Positions 9,338 to 18,789 of a stretch of DNA of 38,050 nt are shown here, in pieces; position 1 is the stretch's first letter, and each line of letters opens with the position of its first letter. The notes below the pieces were generated by a model that saw only the letters and a list, made by a program, of their open reading frames with translations, had not been told where the DNA came from and ran no database searches. Source of the stretch: Dysgonamonadaceae bacterium (GTDB lineage: Bacteria > Bacteroidota > Bacteroidia > Bacteroidales > Azobacteroidaceae). The DNA is taken from positions 1-38,050 of the forward strand of contig JAISFI010000286.1 in NCBI GenBank assembly GCA_031263685.1. The letters are read 5' to 3'. The position numbers were made by a program, and so were the translations under genes.

Positions 9338-12300
9338 TTATTTCCAGTATTTCAAAATAAATTCTTTGAATGCCGGGTAGTTCGGGGCGGCTACATGTCC
9401 TTCGTGATGGCGGCGGTAGCCGATGTCACCCGACAGATAGGCTTTGTCCGTAATGGGCATGGGTATCTGTTGTCCGTTGTAATTCCACAGGTCGTTCATG
9501 ATGAGTCCTTTTTTGCCCAACAGTTCGTAGACCGGGCTTGCGGCGACGGCGGTCAGGTATTGTCCGTAGGGGTCTGTCCATGCTTCGCCCCGTTCGCTGA
9601 CACCGCCGCCGATGAACAGGGGGCGCGGGGCGCAGAGGGCTACCAGCGATTCGGCATCGACCGGCAGATGGATTACTTTGCGGGGCATGTAGCCGTCTGT
9701 ACTGCTTTCGTCTACGCCGGCATAGCGCATGGCGTTGCCGGCCAGCCAGTGGTATTCCGAATCCCAGACGCAGTTTTCAAGATCTTCGCCCCAGTGCCGG
9801 CGCGTTGGCGCTACGCCCATTGCGCCCGACGAACTGGGGAAGGCCGTGGCGATGCGGGTATCGTAAGCCATCGCTACCAAGGTAGCTTTGCCGTAGCGCG
9901 AATGTCCGGTAACGGCCACGCGCTTTGCATCCACGAGCGAATTATTCTGTTCAAAAAAGTCGATGAAGCGGCTGATACCCCACGACCACGCCACCAATGT
10001 GCCCCAATCGGCAGGTTTGCGCCAATTGCCCTTATTGACGAAACCGATGAGGTAGCTGGTAAGGCCTTCGCCGTTGTCGGGTTGCAGCGCTCCGGCGTTA
10101 AAATAAAGCACGCCGATGCCGTCGGGTGCCATCGTATTCCACAGGTCTTCGTCGTTCATCATCAACCGCCTGCCGAAAGCGGAAGCATAGTGAATGATTA
10201 CTGGGACTTTTGTGCCTTCGGCGATGCTTGCGGGGATACGTAGCGTGCCGCTCAGTACCGGCGCATTGCGAACGCCGGGATAGCCCGACACGTCGATGGT
10301 TCCGGTAATTTGGTACTGACGGAAAGGAATAGTTTCCACCGGTCCGCTACGGCTGAATACCTGATTAACTGTTACAGGCTCGCTCACCGTCCATTCGATT
10401 TTCAGTTGCGAAGCTTCTTTCGGAATATAGCCGTAGATTTTCTGCACTTCGTCGAATATCGCGGCGCGACGTTCGGGCCAGGTCTGCGCCGTCAGTCCGG
10501 TGAGGTCGTGCAGTTTCAGCGGCTTGTAGAATTTCGCGCCGGTGTAGTAGTCGCCGTTCGGCTCCCATGCCTGTACGTAGTTTGTCCATAGACCAAATGC
10601 CGAGCGCGCCGTGTTATAGGGCGATTGGTTTGGCGCATTGCCGGACGGCAGTGTCGGATACGTTTCTCCCAGTTGTTCCATCATTTGGTCGTGGTCGAGG
10701 CGGGTGGTCATGCCGTCTTGCGGCGGGAAAGCAGGGAAGGGCGAGTGGTTGTTGATGTACTCGCTTTCCGGCGCGCCGAGATAAGTGGGTTTCAGTCCGC
10801 CGAAGTTGAGCAGTATTTTTTCAAACACAATGCCCGGCTCGAGTACGCGGATGCGCAAGGTGTGGTTACCTGCTGCGCCAACGGTCATTTGGGTTGCCGT
10901 TTTGATAATGCGTTCGCCTTGCCATGCGCCGAGTTCTCCCTGATAATGCCCGTTGAAATTCACTACCGTTTCTTCGCCTCCATCGAACGAGAGTGCATAG
11001 CGCAATCCCTTGTTGGCATTAAAGTTTAAGGTGGGAGCGAGGAAGATTTGCACTTCCGCTTCGCCGCCGGCAAAGGCAGTTTGCAGATCGTATTCGAGAT
11101 AGACGGGCGCGTTCGGTAGCGGATAATCTGCCTGCGGAAAGGTCGTTACCGCCGACCCCATTCGTCCCAGATTCGGAATAATTTCCCAATGAATAGTTTC
11201 ATCACCTTTTGCGCGGGCAAAGTGGTGCGCTTCGATGGAAACATATCCGTTGCTTTCAATGAAGCGTTTTTCCTTGGGTTCTTCGCGATACACGTATTGA
11301 ACCTTTGGCAGGATGTTGCGTGGCGGGTCGCTCCACGAGGTATAGCCGATGCGTACCTGATCCATCTGGTGCGCCCACTTGCCACCGGCGATGTCCTTGT
11401 TATAATGCAGGGTGAGCAGCGAATCGCGCAGAAAACATTCCTTCACCTTGTTGGCGTAAGCGTTTGCCCGCATGTCGTAGATGGCGGCATACTTTTTATT
11501 CAGCGCCAAGGCGTAGTACATCTCGTACAGGTTGCATGTAGCATTGATGGGAAAGAGTACCAATTCGTCGAAAGCATCGTGGTATTCGGCCGGCAACAGG
11601 TTGTACATCCGCAGGGCGTCGAGAGCAAGGTTTTTGTACTCGTCGAGCACGGTTTCAAACTCATTGTAATTGTCGAGGCTGAAGGTTTTATCGTCAAGCA
11701 GTTCGGGCGTTACGCGGCTGTTGTATTTGGTGTATAAATCCAGCATTCGGGCAATTTCTTTGACGTATCTTTTGCCGAACTGCTGTTCTACCCACGCTTC
11801 CGTCCACTGCGAAAGATTTTGCGCATCGAAGCGGTCGAGATTCCAGGCGAGGTCAAGGAAGAAACTGATAGGAAATTCCATCGGTTTGAGGTCGCCTACG
11901 TTGACCACCCAGATTTTATCTACCCCGTGCCGGTAAGCGAGGCTCATCTGCTCAAAGGTACGTTCGTTTTGCGTAACATTAATCCATTTGTAATTGCGCG
12001 GACCTCCCACGTAATCGAAATGGTAGTAGATGCCGTAACCACCTTTGCGTTTAGGCGCATTGATGTCGGGTAGTTTGCGGACGTTGCCCCAGTTGTCATC
12101 GCAAAGCAACAGGGTAACGTCGTCGGGAACGCGCATGCCCTTGTCGTAGTAGTCCTGCACTTCCTTGTAGAGCGCCCATGCCTGCGGGCGTTCTTCAGCT
12201 TTCTTGCCGGTCACTTTGGCGATGATGCCGCGCTGGTCTTTGATGATGCGCTGTAGCAGGGCGATGTTGGCGCCTTCGCTCATCGGCTCGTCGCCGTCGC

Positions 12301-13204
12301 CGCGCATACCGACGGTTACGACGGTTTCAAAATCTTTCATCCGCTCCATGCCGCCGCGCCAGAATTCCCGTAGTTCGTTGGGGTTCTTTTCGTAGTCCCA
12401 TGCACCTTTGCCGAGGTGATTCCATTCTGCGTGGGCGCGTCCCATCGGTTCGTGGTGCGAGGTGCCGAGCACAATGCCCATTTCGTCTGCCAGCGCGCCG
12501 CTGATGGGATCGTCGTAGTACAGCGCGTTGCCCCACATGGCAGGCCAGAGGAAGTTGCCTTTCAGCCGGAGAATCAGCTCGAACATATGCTCGTACATCT
12601 TCGAGTTGACGCCGCCAAACTTCTCCACGCACCAGCCTTTGAAAGCAGGCGATTCGTCGTTAATAAAAATGCCGCGGTAGCGAACGGTCGGTTCGCCGTT
12701 GGTATATTTCCCGCCATTGATAACAACGGTATTTTGTTTTCGTACCGGAACATCCGCCCACCAATACCACGGGGATACGCCTATTTTTTCGGAAATATCG
12801 TAAATGCCATAGATTGTTCCCCGCTTGTCGCTGCCTGCGACTACCAGATTTCCATCTATCGCCTGAATGATGAACGATTCCCATTTCCCCTGAATTTCGG
12901 AAACATCCAATTTCTTTTCGGAAACGAGTTTGTCAATTATTTTGCTTTTGCCAACAGTACCGACAAGGATGGCTCCATCGGCAAAAGCAGAACTTTCAAA
13001 AACCTGCGCTGCCGTTCCCGTAACTTTCCGAACATCGTCGCCCAAGTCGTTTGCAGCGCGAATAACGCCTTTCCAGTCGGCTGCATCTACATAAATTGCG
13101 TCTGCTTTGCCCTCCTGAAAGATGGGAAAAGTGTTTTGCGGGTAACTCGAAATCGTTACACACAATAAAATAGCCGTAAGGATTATTAAATTCTTGTTCA
13201 CCAT
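9338..13204 (-). CDS. GH115 xylan alpha-1,2-glucuronidase fused to a C-terminal CE15 glucuronoyl esterase domain
   Basis: 1288 aa, signal peptide. GH115: VSPWYWWADVPVRK, EPTVRYRGIFINDESPAFKGWCVEKFGG, LRLKGNFLWPAMWGNALYYDD, GTSHHEPMGRAHAEW. CE15 part (approx. 9341-10670): WGTLVAWSWGISRFIDFF, VAVTGHSRYGKATLVA, GEDLENCVW, ALCAPRPLFIGGG, RRHHEGHVAAPNYPAFKEFI. Confidence 0.9.
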   Translation of the reverse strand: MVNKNLIILTAILLCVTISSYPQNTFPIFQEGKADAIYVDAADWKGVIRAANDLGDDVRKVTGTAAQVFESSAFADGAILVGTVGKSKIIDKLVSEKKLDVSEIQGKWESFIIQAIDGNLVVAGSDKRGTIYGIYDISEKIGVSPWYWWADVPVRKQNTVVINGGKYTNGEPTVRYRGIFINDESPAFKGWCVEKFGGVNSKMYEHMFELILRLKGNFLWPAMWGNALYYDDPISGALADEMGIVLGTSHHEPMGRAHAEWNHLGKGAWDYEKNPNELREFWRGGMERMKDFETVVTVGMRGDGDEPMSEGANIALLQRIIKDQRGIIAKVTGKKAEERPQAWALYKEVQDYYDKGMRVPDDVTLLLCDDNWGNVRKLPDINAPKRKGGYGIYYHFDYVGGPRNYKWINVTQNERTFEQMSLAYRHGVDKIWVVNVGDLKPMEFPISFFLDLAWNLDRFDAQNLSQWTEAWVEQQFGKRYVKEIARMLDLYTKYNSRVTPELLDDKTFSLDNYNEFETVLDEYKNLALDALRMYNLLPAEYHDAFDELVLFPINATCNLYEMYYALALNKKYAAIYDMRANAYANKVKECFLRDSLLTLHYNKDIAGGKWAHQMDQVRIGYTSWSDPPRNILPKVQYVYREEPKEKRFIESNGYVSIEAHHFARAKGDETIHWEIIPNLGRMGSAVTTFPQADYPLPNAPVYLEYDLQTAFAGGEAEVQIFLAPTLNFNANKGLRYALSFDGGEETVVNFNGHYQGELGAWQGERIIKTATQMTVGAAGNHTLRIRVLEPGIVFEKILLNFGGLKPTYLGAPESEYINNHSPFPAFPPQDGMTTRLDHDQMMEQLGETYPTLPSGNAPNQSPYNTARSAFGLWTNYVQAWEPNGDYYTGAKFYKPLKLHDLTGLTAQTWPERRAAIFDEVQKIYGYIPKEASQLKIEWTVSEPVTVNQVFSRSGPVETIPFRQYQITGTIDVSGYPGVRNAPVLSGTLRIPASIAEGTKVPVIIHYASAFGRRLMMNDEDLWNTMAPDGIGVLYFNAGALQPDNGEGLTSYLIGFVNKGNWRKPADWGTLVAWSWGISRFIDFFEQNNSLVDAKRVAVTGHSRYGKATLVAMAYDTRIATAFPSSSGAMGVAPTRRHWGEDLENCVWDSEYHWLAGNAMRYAGVDESSTDGYMPRKVIHLPVDAESLVALCAPRPLFIGGGVSERGEAWTDPYGQYLTAVAASPVYELLGKKGLIMNDLWNYNGQQIPMPITDKAYLSGDIGYRRHHEGHVAAPNYPAFKEFILKYWK

Positions 13205-13207
13205 AAT

Positions 13208-15610
13208 TTATAAATGATTTTTTGTTTGAATTTCTACTATATATGGTTTTTCTGCTCCTTCCATTTGTACATTAACCAGCATTTTGCCTGCTTTGCGTGT
13301 GGACTGTACAATTATCAGCGCTTTTCCCCAAGAGGTTTTGAGCGTGTTTCCCGAGAATGATTTCTCGCGACGCAAATTGCCGTTGTCAATGCCGAGCAGT
13401 TTGCCTTCGCCTTCTACTGTAACGGTCAACTTTTTATCATCGGTTTGAACAGGATTCTCGTTTTCGTCGTACAGTTCGACTGTAATGAACGACAAGTCCT
13501 GTCCATCGGCTTTTATTTCAGTGCGGTCGGCTTTGAGTTCCGCCTGTTGCGTTTGTTTGGAAGTGACCAGCTGATAAGTCGCAACGTCCCTGTTTCCATT
13601 ATAGCCTTTGGCAACAAGTTTACCCGGACGGTAGGGCAAATACCAGACAATAGTATTGTTCGTAAAATCAGCCGTTTTTGCTTTTCCCATCAGTTTATCG
13701 TCGAAATAGAGTTCTACGCTTTCACAGTTGGTTGTGGTGCGAATTTCCATTATTAAACCGAGATAATTCTGCGGGAAATTCCAGTGAGCCGCCAGTTTGG
13801 GCCATTGCCAGAGGTCGCGTCCGTGTTCAATATCCAGTGACTGGTCGGCAACGGCAATACGAACCGTCGGCTCTTCGTTCCATTTGGCGCGGTGATAGGC
13901 GGCGCGGGGTTTCTCAAACATACAAACGTCGAACAGTCCGTTAGGCCAACCTTTGCCGGGGTATCCTGCTTCGCCCAGATAATCGACTCCTGACCATATA
14001 AAGCCACCGGCAATAAAATCATTTTCTTCTATAATCTGCCAAGGGTTGAGCGGCGTATAGCTGCGAATATTGCCTTCCTCGCCCCTGAAGTAGGGCAGTT
14101 CTTCGCTTACCAAACAAATCCTCTCCGGAAATTTCTTCTTGTCGGAAAGCATACGTGCCTCCAAATAATTGTACCCAATTACATCGGTTACTCCTGCAAA
14201 CTTTTCGTTATGTCCATTCTGTGCAGCCAACATCACTGGACGTGTCGGCTCTAACTGATGAACATAATCCTGCAACATCCGGGCGCGTCCCACGCCTTCA
14301 TTTTCGCTCCACGCTTCCTGCAATTCGTTCCCGATACTCCAGAGAACAATGGATGGGTGATTGCGGTCGCGCAAAATCATATCCGACAAATCCTTCTGCC
14401 ACCACTCGTCAAAGTATTTTGCGTAATAACCCGATTTCCATTTGTCAAACGCTTCGTCAATGACAATGAAACCCATCCGGTCGCACATATCCAAAAATTC
14501 GGCGGAAAACGGATTATGAGCGCAGCGGATGGCATTGCAGCCATATTCTTTCAATATCTCCAGGCGGCGTTCGTTCGCCCGGTCGGGGATGGCGACGCCC
14601 AACGCTCCTGCATCTTCGTGCAGACACATTCCTTTCAGTTTTATGTGTTTCCCGTTCAGGAAGAAACCCTTGTCTTTGTCGAATTTAAAAGTGCGGACGC
14701 CAAACGAAGTAGTATATACGTCTATGGTTTTATTTCCCGATTTCACGGTCGTTTCCATTTGATACATTGCAGGATTTTCTATCGACCACAGTTTGGGGCT
14801 GTTCAAAGTGAAGTTCTGCTTTAAATCCACAGCCGTTTCCGGGGCGATTTTTATTTTTTCCTGCCTGCTTTGAGCCACCTGTTTTCCCGAAGCGTCAATG
14901 ACACGCTGCGATACGGTTACCGTATGCTCTTCACCGGTTTCATTTGAAACAGCGGTGATCATTTGTATCTCCGCTTTTGTAGAATCAACCGAAGGAGTTG
15001 TGATATAAACGCCATAAGTATTTATATGCACAGGATTGACAATTTGCAGCCATACATGGCGGTAGATACCGGCTCCGGCATACCAGCGCGGCCTTCCGCC
15101 GGTAGTATTGGCGCGGACAGCTATTGTATTGCTGCCGCCAAAATTGATGTAAGGCGTTAAATCATATTCAATGCTGCAAAAACCATAAGGGCGAAAACCT
15201 AAATGTTTGCCGTTGATATACACGTCGCTTTGAAAGGAAATGCCGCCAAAAAGGATGAAAATCTGTTTTCCGCGATAAGCAGCCGGGATTTTGAATGTTT
15301 TGCGATACCATCCAATGCCTTCGGGCAAATACGCTGCCGAACCGTCTCCTTTGCGGTCAAATTCCTGCTTGATATTCCAGTCGTGAGGCAACTGAACGTC
15401 CTGCCAGCCGGTATCATCCTGTTGCGTTTTTGCAAAATCAGGATGATCGCCTGACCGGAACTTCCAATCGAAATCAAAATTGTCCTTTATCCGAATGTCT
15501 TTCTGCGCTGAAAGATTCAGTGAGAACAGCAGCGCGGCCAGTAAAAACAACACCGTGAGTTGTTTCGCCGGAATGTCTGAATGTTGTGAAATGTTTGTTT
15601 TTGTATTCAT
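13208..15610 (-). CDS. GH2 family glycoside hydrolase (beta-galactosidase-like)
   Basis: 800 aa; FDWKFRSGDHPDF...WQDVQLPHDWNI, GIGWYRKTFKIP, NAIRCAHNPFSAEFLDMCDRMGFIVIDEAFD, LWSIGNEL, CLVSEELPYFRG, GGFIWSGVDYLGE. Substrate not determinable from sequence. Confidence 0.9.
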   Translation of the reverse strand: MNTKTNISQHSDIPAKQLTVLFLLAALLFSLNLSAQKDIRIKDNFDFDWKFRSGDHPDFAKTQQDDTGWQDVQLPHDWNIKQEFDRKGDGSAAYLPEGIGWYRKTFKIPAAYRGKQIFILFGGISFQSDVYINGKHLGFRPYGFCSIEYDLTPYINFGGSNTIAVRANTTGGRPRWYAGAGIYRHVWLQIVNPVHINTYGVYITTPSVDSTKAEIQMITAVSNETGEEHTVTVSQRVIDASGKQVAQSRQEKIKIAPETAVDLKQNFTLNSPKLWSIENPAMYQMETTVKSGNKTIDVYTTSFGVRTFKFDKDKGFFLNGKHIKLKGMCLHEDAGALGVAIPDRANERRLEILKEYGCNAIRCAHNPFSAEFLDMCDRMGFIVIDEAFDKWKSGYYAKYFDEWWQKDLSDMILRDRNHPSIVLWSIGNELQEAWSENEGVGRARMLQDYVHQLEPTRPVMLAAQNGHNEKFAGVTDVIGYNYLEARMLSDKKKFPERICLVSEELPYFRGEEGNIRSYTPLNPWQIIEENDFIAGGFIWSGVDYLGEAGYPGKGWPNGLFDVCMFEKPRAAYHRAKWNEEPTVRIAVADQSLDIEHGRDLWQWPKLAAHWNFPQNYLGLIMEIRTTTNCESVELYFDDKLMGKAKTADFTNNTIVWYLPYRPGKLVAKGYNGNRDVATYQLVTSKQTQQAELKADRTEIKADGQDLSFITVELYDENENPVQTDDKKLTVTVEGEGKLLGIDNGNLRREKSFSGNTLKTSWGKALIIVQSTRKAGKMLVNVQMEGAEKPYIVEIQTKNHL

Positions 15611-15676
15611 TTTATTTTAGGGATAAAAAAATTATAACATGTGACGGTTTGAATTTAGGCTTGAAAAGCCGTATTT

Positions 15677-16081
15677 TCATAACCGTCCGTATACGTTACC
15701 GCCTTCGAGGTCGTAGAACGGACTGTCTTTGATTTCGTCAAACACGTAGCTGATGATTTCCCAGTTCACAAGGTCTTTTGATTTCATAATCGGCGCTCCG
15801 GGCATGAGGTGCATGGTAGTGCTTATCATATAAAAATCGCTGCCCACGCGGATAACGTCAGGGTCGGGGACATCGGCACAGATAACGGGGTTGGTGAATC
15901 GGTTGTCTGCCTGCAATGATTGGGCTGCTGTATTGCCGACAAGCCATAACGCCGACATTAGAAATACTGAAATACTCGCCTGGCGCAAGGCTCGGCGCAG
16001 GCTCTGTCTGTGTCGGGCTAAACGCAAGCCTCCGGCTTGCGTTGTTTTGTTTTGTTCGATTATTTTATATTCTGCACTCAT
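15677..16081 (-). pseudogene. Truncated GH43 (N-terminal blade only)
   Basis: 134 aa; FTNPVICADVPDPDVIRVGSDFYMISTTMHLMPGAPIMKSKDLVNWEIISYVFDEIKDSPFYDLEGGNVYGR then stop, where the intact paralog at 246-3815 continues GQWATSLRYFNNKF. No further GH43 sequence before the GH2 gene. Confidence 0.8.
16021..16043. repeat. Perfect palindromic hairpin AACGCAAGCC-TCC-GGCTTGCGTT inside the 5' end of the GH43 remnant ORF
   Basis: 10-bp arms, 3-nt loop; a second imperfect stem GCCTGGCGC...GCGCAGGC at 15978-16002. Confidence 0.85.
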
Positions 16082-16115
16082 ATTTTTGATTCAATTTGTT
16101 GTTAATGTCGTTGCT

Positions 16116-16150
16116 CCGTTTGCCATTCACCGTTCATTGTTCACTGTTCA
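16116..16150. repeat. Heptanucleotide tandem repeat (ccgtttg/ccattca/ccgttca/ttgttca/ctgttca)
   Basis: Five consecutive 7-mers with a shared (C/T)(C/T)(A/G)TT(C/T)(A/G) pattern, overlapping the GH9 stop codon at 16134-16136. Confidence 0.7.
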
Positions 16151-18638
16151 ACAACTTGTTCGTCGCATTCACTAAGTAGATGTAGTTCGGTGCAAGCGGA
16201 ATGACATATTCGTTTTCGCCCCAGTGAAACGGGTAGTCGTCCCTGTTTTCGGGATAGTCGGGTTTCAGGATGCGTACTCCCGGCACAATGCCACCCGGTA
16301 TAAACGTAAAGTCCGCGCGGTTGTTACCGTAGGCGATTTTTTTTGGCTGTGCGCCGACGCCCGAAACAAACGACAGGTTATGCGCCGGATGACATCCGTA
16401 GAGGTAGTTCAACGCCCTGTAGATGTATTCGGGATTGATGGCGTCGGGGAAGAGGCGGTACAGTCGGTAATTGACGTTTGCCGCACTTATAATACTGCCG
16501 TTTGCCGCCCATCCGGCCGGACTTATCATTACGCCGAAGGGGTTCAGCGAGTCGACGGCAGCCAGGCGTTCGCTGTAGGCTTTTACCGCCGGTTCGAGTT
16601 TCGCTTTCAGTGCATCGCCCATGTATGGCGCTATTTGCGTCAGTAAAAACAGGTTGCGTTCGATGTCCGTTTCAAGTTCGGGCAGTATTTCGTCGATACG
16701 CGCCTTGTATGCCGCATTGTCTGTTGTCCGCCAAAGTTCAAAAGCGGCAAGCAGTTCGGTTTGCACGCCGAACCCGCGGACAAAGAAGGGTTGGTTCGCT
16801 TCCGGTTCCAACGGGCGACTGTGTTCGTCTTTCCAGATATATTGCGCCACGTCAAGACATTCTGTCGCAAAGGCAGGGTTGTAATCCTTCAATACGCGGG
16901 CGGCTGCGGCTAAGGAAATAGCAGTATTGTAATTCAGATAGGCCGAGCGGTTGGTGAAGGCCCAGCGGTCGTCGGGCGTTCCGCTGGTGCGTCCATCGGT
17001 TTGCAAGCTGTCTAAGCGCGGGTTGTACACCAGGTTGTCGGTTTTCGTTACGGCGTCGCCGAGGTGCCGGTACTGGTAGAGGTGCGATTCGTTGATGCCG
17101 GCTATGGCATAGCCTATGGCTTTTACCTGCGCTACCAGTTGGAGTGCGCCGTGTTCAATTTGCTGGAGTATGTCAGGTTTGCCGTCGGGGACGTGTATAT
17201 CGACATAGCGCGTCTTCTGGTTGATTGTTGTTTCGTCGTGGTCGATGCCGAAGGTTTCGTACACATTGACCAGCGACTGTACGGTGTTTTGCTGCGAGGG
17301 CGTTTGTATGTCGAAATCGCCTGCATCGAACCAGCCGCCGACGTTCAAACCCGGAATGTGCTGCAATGGTTTGTATTTGTTGCCGGTAGTGCTGCCCTGT
17401 CGCCAGCCGTCCCAGTGTACACGGTTGAGCGGGGCTTGCAGGGCGTCGTCGAGGTGCGGCGCGCCGTGCCATACGCGATAGGCTTCGCGTACAAACATGT
17501 GATCCATCTGCACGGGCATAAACACGTCGAGTGTAGGAAACCATGCCTTTTCAAACACATCTGCGGCTATCGGGAACGGCGCAGTGCGCTGCTTTCCGTA
17601 TTCAAGTTCGTAAATGCCAGGCTCTTTTACCTCCGAAAAGTCGAATTGCAGGTAGTTATACCGTAAATATCTTCCCCATACTTTCGGTGTTCTCGAAAGC
17701 GCTTTTGTGCGGCTGCCGTCGTGGTTGATTTTCCACAGGGACACGCTCGAAAGCGGCTTGTCGTTCCTGTCGAGTTCAACGACGGCGAGTTTTGCCTGCG
17801 CGGGATGATAGCCCACTTGCGAATACGAAATCACGGGCGTACGTATCCAGTCGGCAACCGACTCGCCGGTGATAACCCATTCGACTATTTTCCCGGTTTT
17901 ATCTGCCGGCAGCAGCGTGCGGAGGACGAACGTTCCATTTTGCTGTTTGTTGCGTCCGTCGAACAGCATCAAATCGTCGCCTTCAACAAGGCGGATGGAC
18001 AGGTGTTTATATGGATCGTCGGGCGCTATTTCTATTGCTTTACCTGTTGTCATGGGCGTCGGCTCTACCTGTCCGTTGATGACCGTCATGACGTCGGCCG
18101 GCGAGATGGGGAAAAGACCGTATTTGTTGCCCATAACGTAGGACATTCCCCAGAACACCGGCGGGAACAGTTCAATGTTTAATCCGGCTACGCCTTTCAG
18201 CGCCTCGGGCAGGGGTTTGTCCGTGTTCACGCTGAGATGTAATCCGTCGCCTTTCGCTTCGGCTACGAGGGTGTACGGGAAATCGTAGGCCGTGAAGTTC
18301 ATAGTTACCTCAATGCGCCGGTTTTCCCTGTCTACTTTCCTGTTCGTGAATTTGGCGATAGGGTCCCATTGTCCGGGCGTAGGGTTCAGGCGCACGTCGC
18401 CGTTAGTGGCGGTGCGGACGCCGTGGTGAATGATTTCCACCGCGCTGATTTTCGAATCGTCGAACAGGTTGTCGTACATATTGCTGAAGATAAGAATATT
18501 GAATCCATGCTTTTCAAAGTACAACGAATCGTTGAGCGTTAACGCTTGTGGTGCGCCTGCACCGTTTTGGCAGTTCGACAGCCACAAGCCGCTTGTTACA
18601 ATCGCAAGAGCGATGATGAATAGTTTAAAATGCTTCAT
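16134..18638 (-). CDS. GH9 family glycoside hydrolase with CelD_N-type Ig-like domain and a long extra N-terminal region; lipoprotein
   Basis: 834 aa; lipobox-like WLSNC; ISYSQVGYHPAQAKLAVVEL (CelD_N-like), LNVGGWFDAGDFDIQTPSQQ (GH9 DAGD), YGCHPAHNLSFVSGVGA, WGENEYVIPLAPNYIYLVNA. Confidence 0.85.
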   Translation of the reverse strand: MKHFKLFIIALAIVTSGLWLSNCQNGAGAPQALTLNDSLYFEKHGFNILIFSNMYDNLFDDSKISAVEIIHHGVRTATNGDVRLNPTPGQWDPIAKFTNRKVDRENRRIEVTMNFTAYDFPYTLVAEAKGDGLHLSVNTDKPLPEALKGVAGLNIELFPPVFWGMSYVMGNKYGLFPISPADVMTVINGQVEPTPMTTGKAIEIAPDDPYKHLSIRLVEGDDLMLFDGRNKQQNGTFVLRTLLPADKTGKIVEWVITGESVADWIRTPVISYSQVGYHPAQAKLAVVELDRNDKPLSSVSLWKINHDGSRTKALSRTPKVWGRYLRYNYLQFDFSEVKEPGIYELEYGKQRTAPFPIAADVFEKAWFPTLDVFMPVQMDHMFVREAYRVWHGAPHLDDALQAPLNRVHWDGWRQGSTTGNKYKPLQHIPGLNVGGWFDAGDFDIQTPSQQNTVQSLVNVYETFGIDHDETTINQKTRYVDIHVPDGKPDILQQIEHGALQLVAQVKAIGYAIAGINESHLYQYRHLGDAVTKTDNLVYNPRLDSLQTDGRTSGTPDDRWAFTNRSAYLNYNTAISLAAAARVLKDYNPAFATECLDVAQYIWKDEHSRPLEPEANQPFFVRGFGVQTELLAAFELWRTTDNAAYKARIDEILPELETDIERNLFLLTQIAPYMGDALKAKLEPAVKAYSERLAAVDSLNPFGVMISPAGWAANGSIISAANVNYRLYRLFPDAINPEYIYRALNYLYGCHPAHNLSFVSGVGAQPKKIAYGNNRADFTFIPGGIVPGVRILKPDYPENRDDYPFHWGENEYVIPLAPNYIYLVNATNKLLNSEQ

Positions 18639-18789
18639 ATTGTTTTATTTTAAAACTTTATAATAACAGGATATTTCCTTTCATGATTGTATGATATGTC
18701 TGTTCAATGCAACAGACCAGCTCCTGCCACAGGGATTTTTTTGATAAACTTCTTCTTGCTTCCATTGTAAATAACCTGTTATCCGAAAA

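Noticed and set aside
9395-10243. 282-aa plus-strand ORF (and 5112-5795, 17064-17666, 14258-14824, 6858-7400, 8340-9056, 12416-13168, 28477-29067)
   Set aside because: Shadow ORFs antisense to strong minus-strand enzymes or SusD; translations are low-complexity, His/Cys/Arg/Val-rich with no domain motifs.
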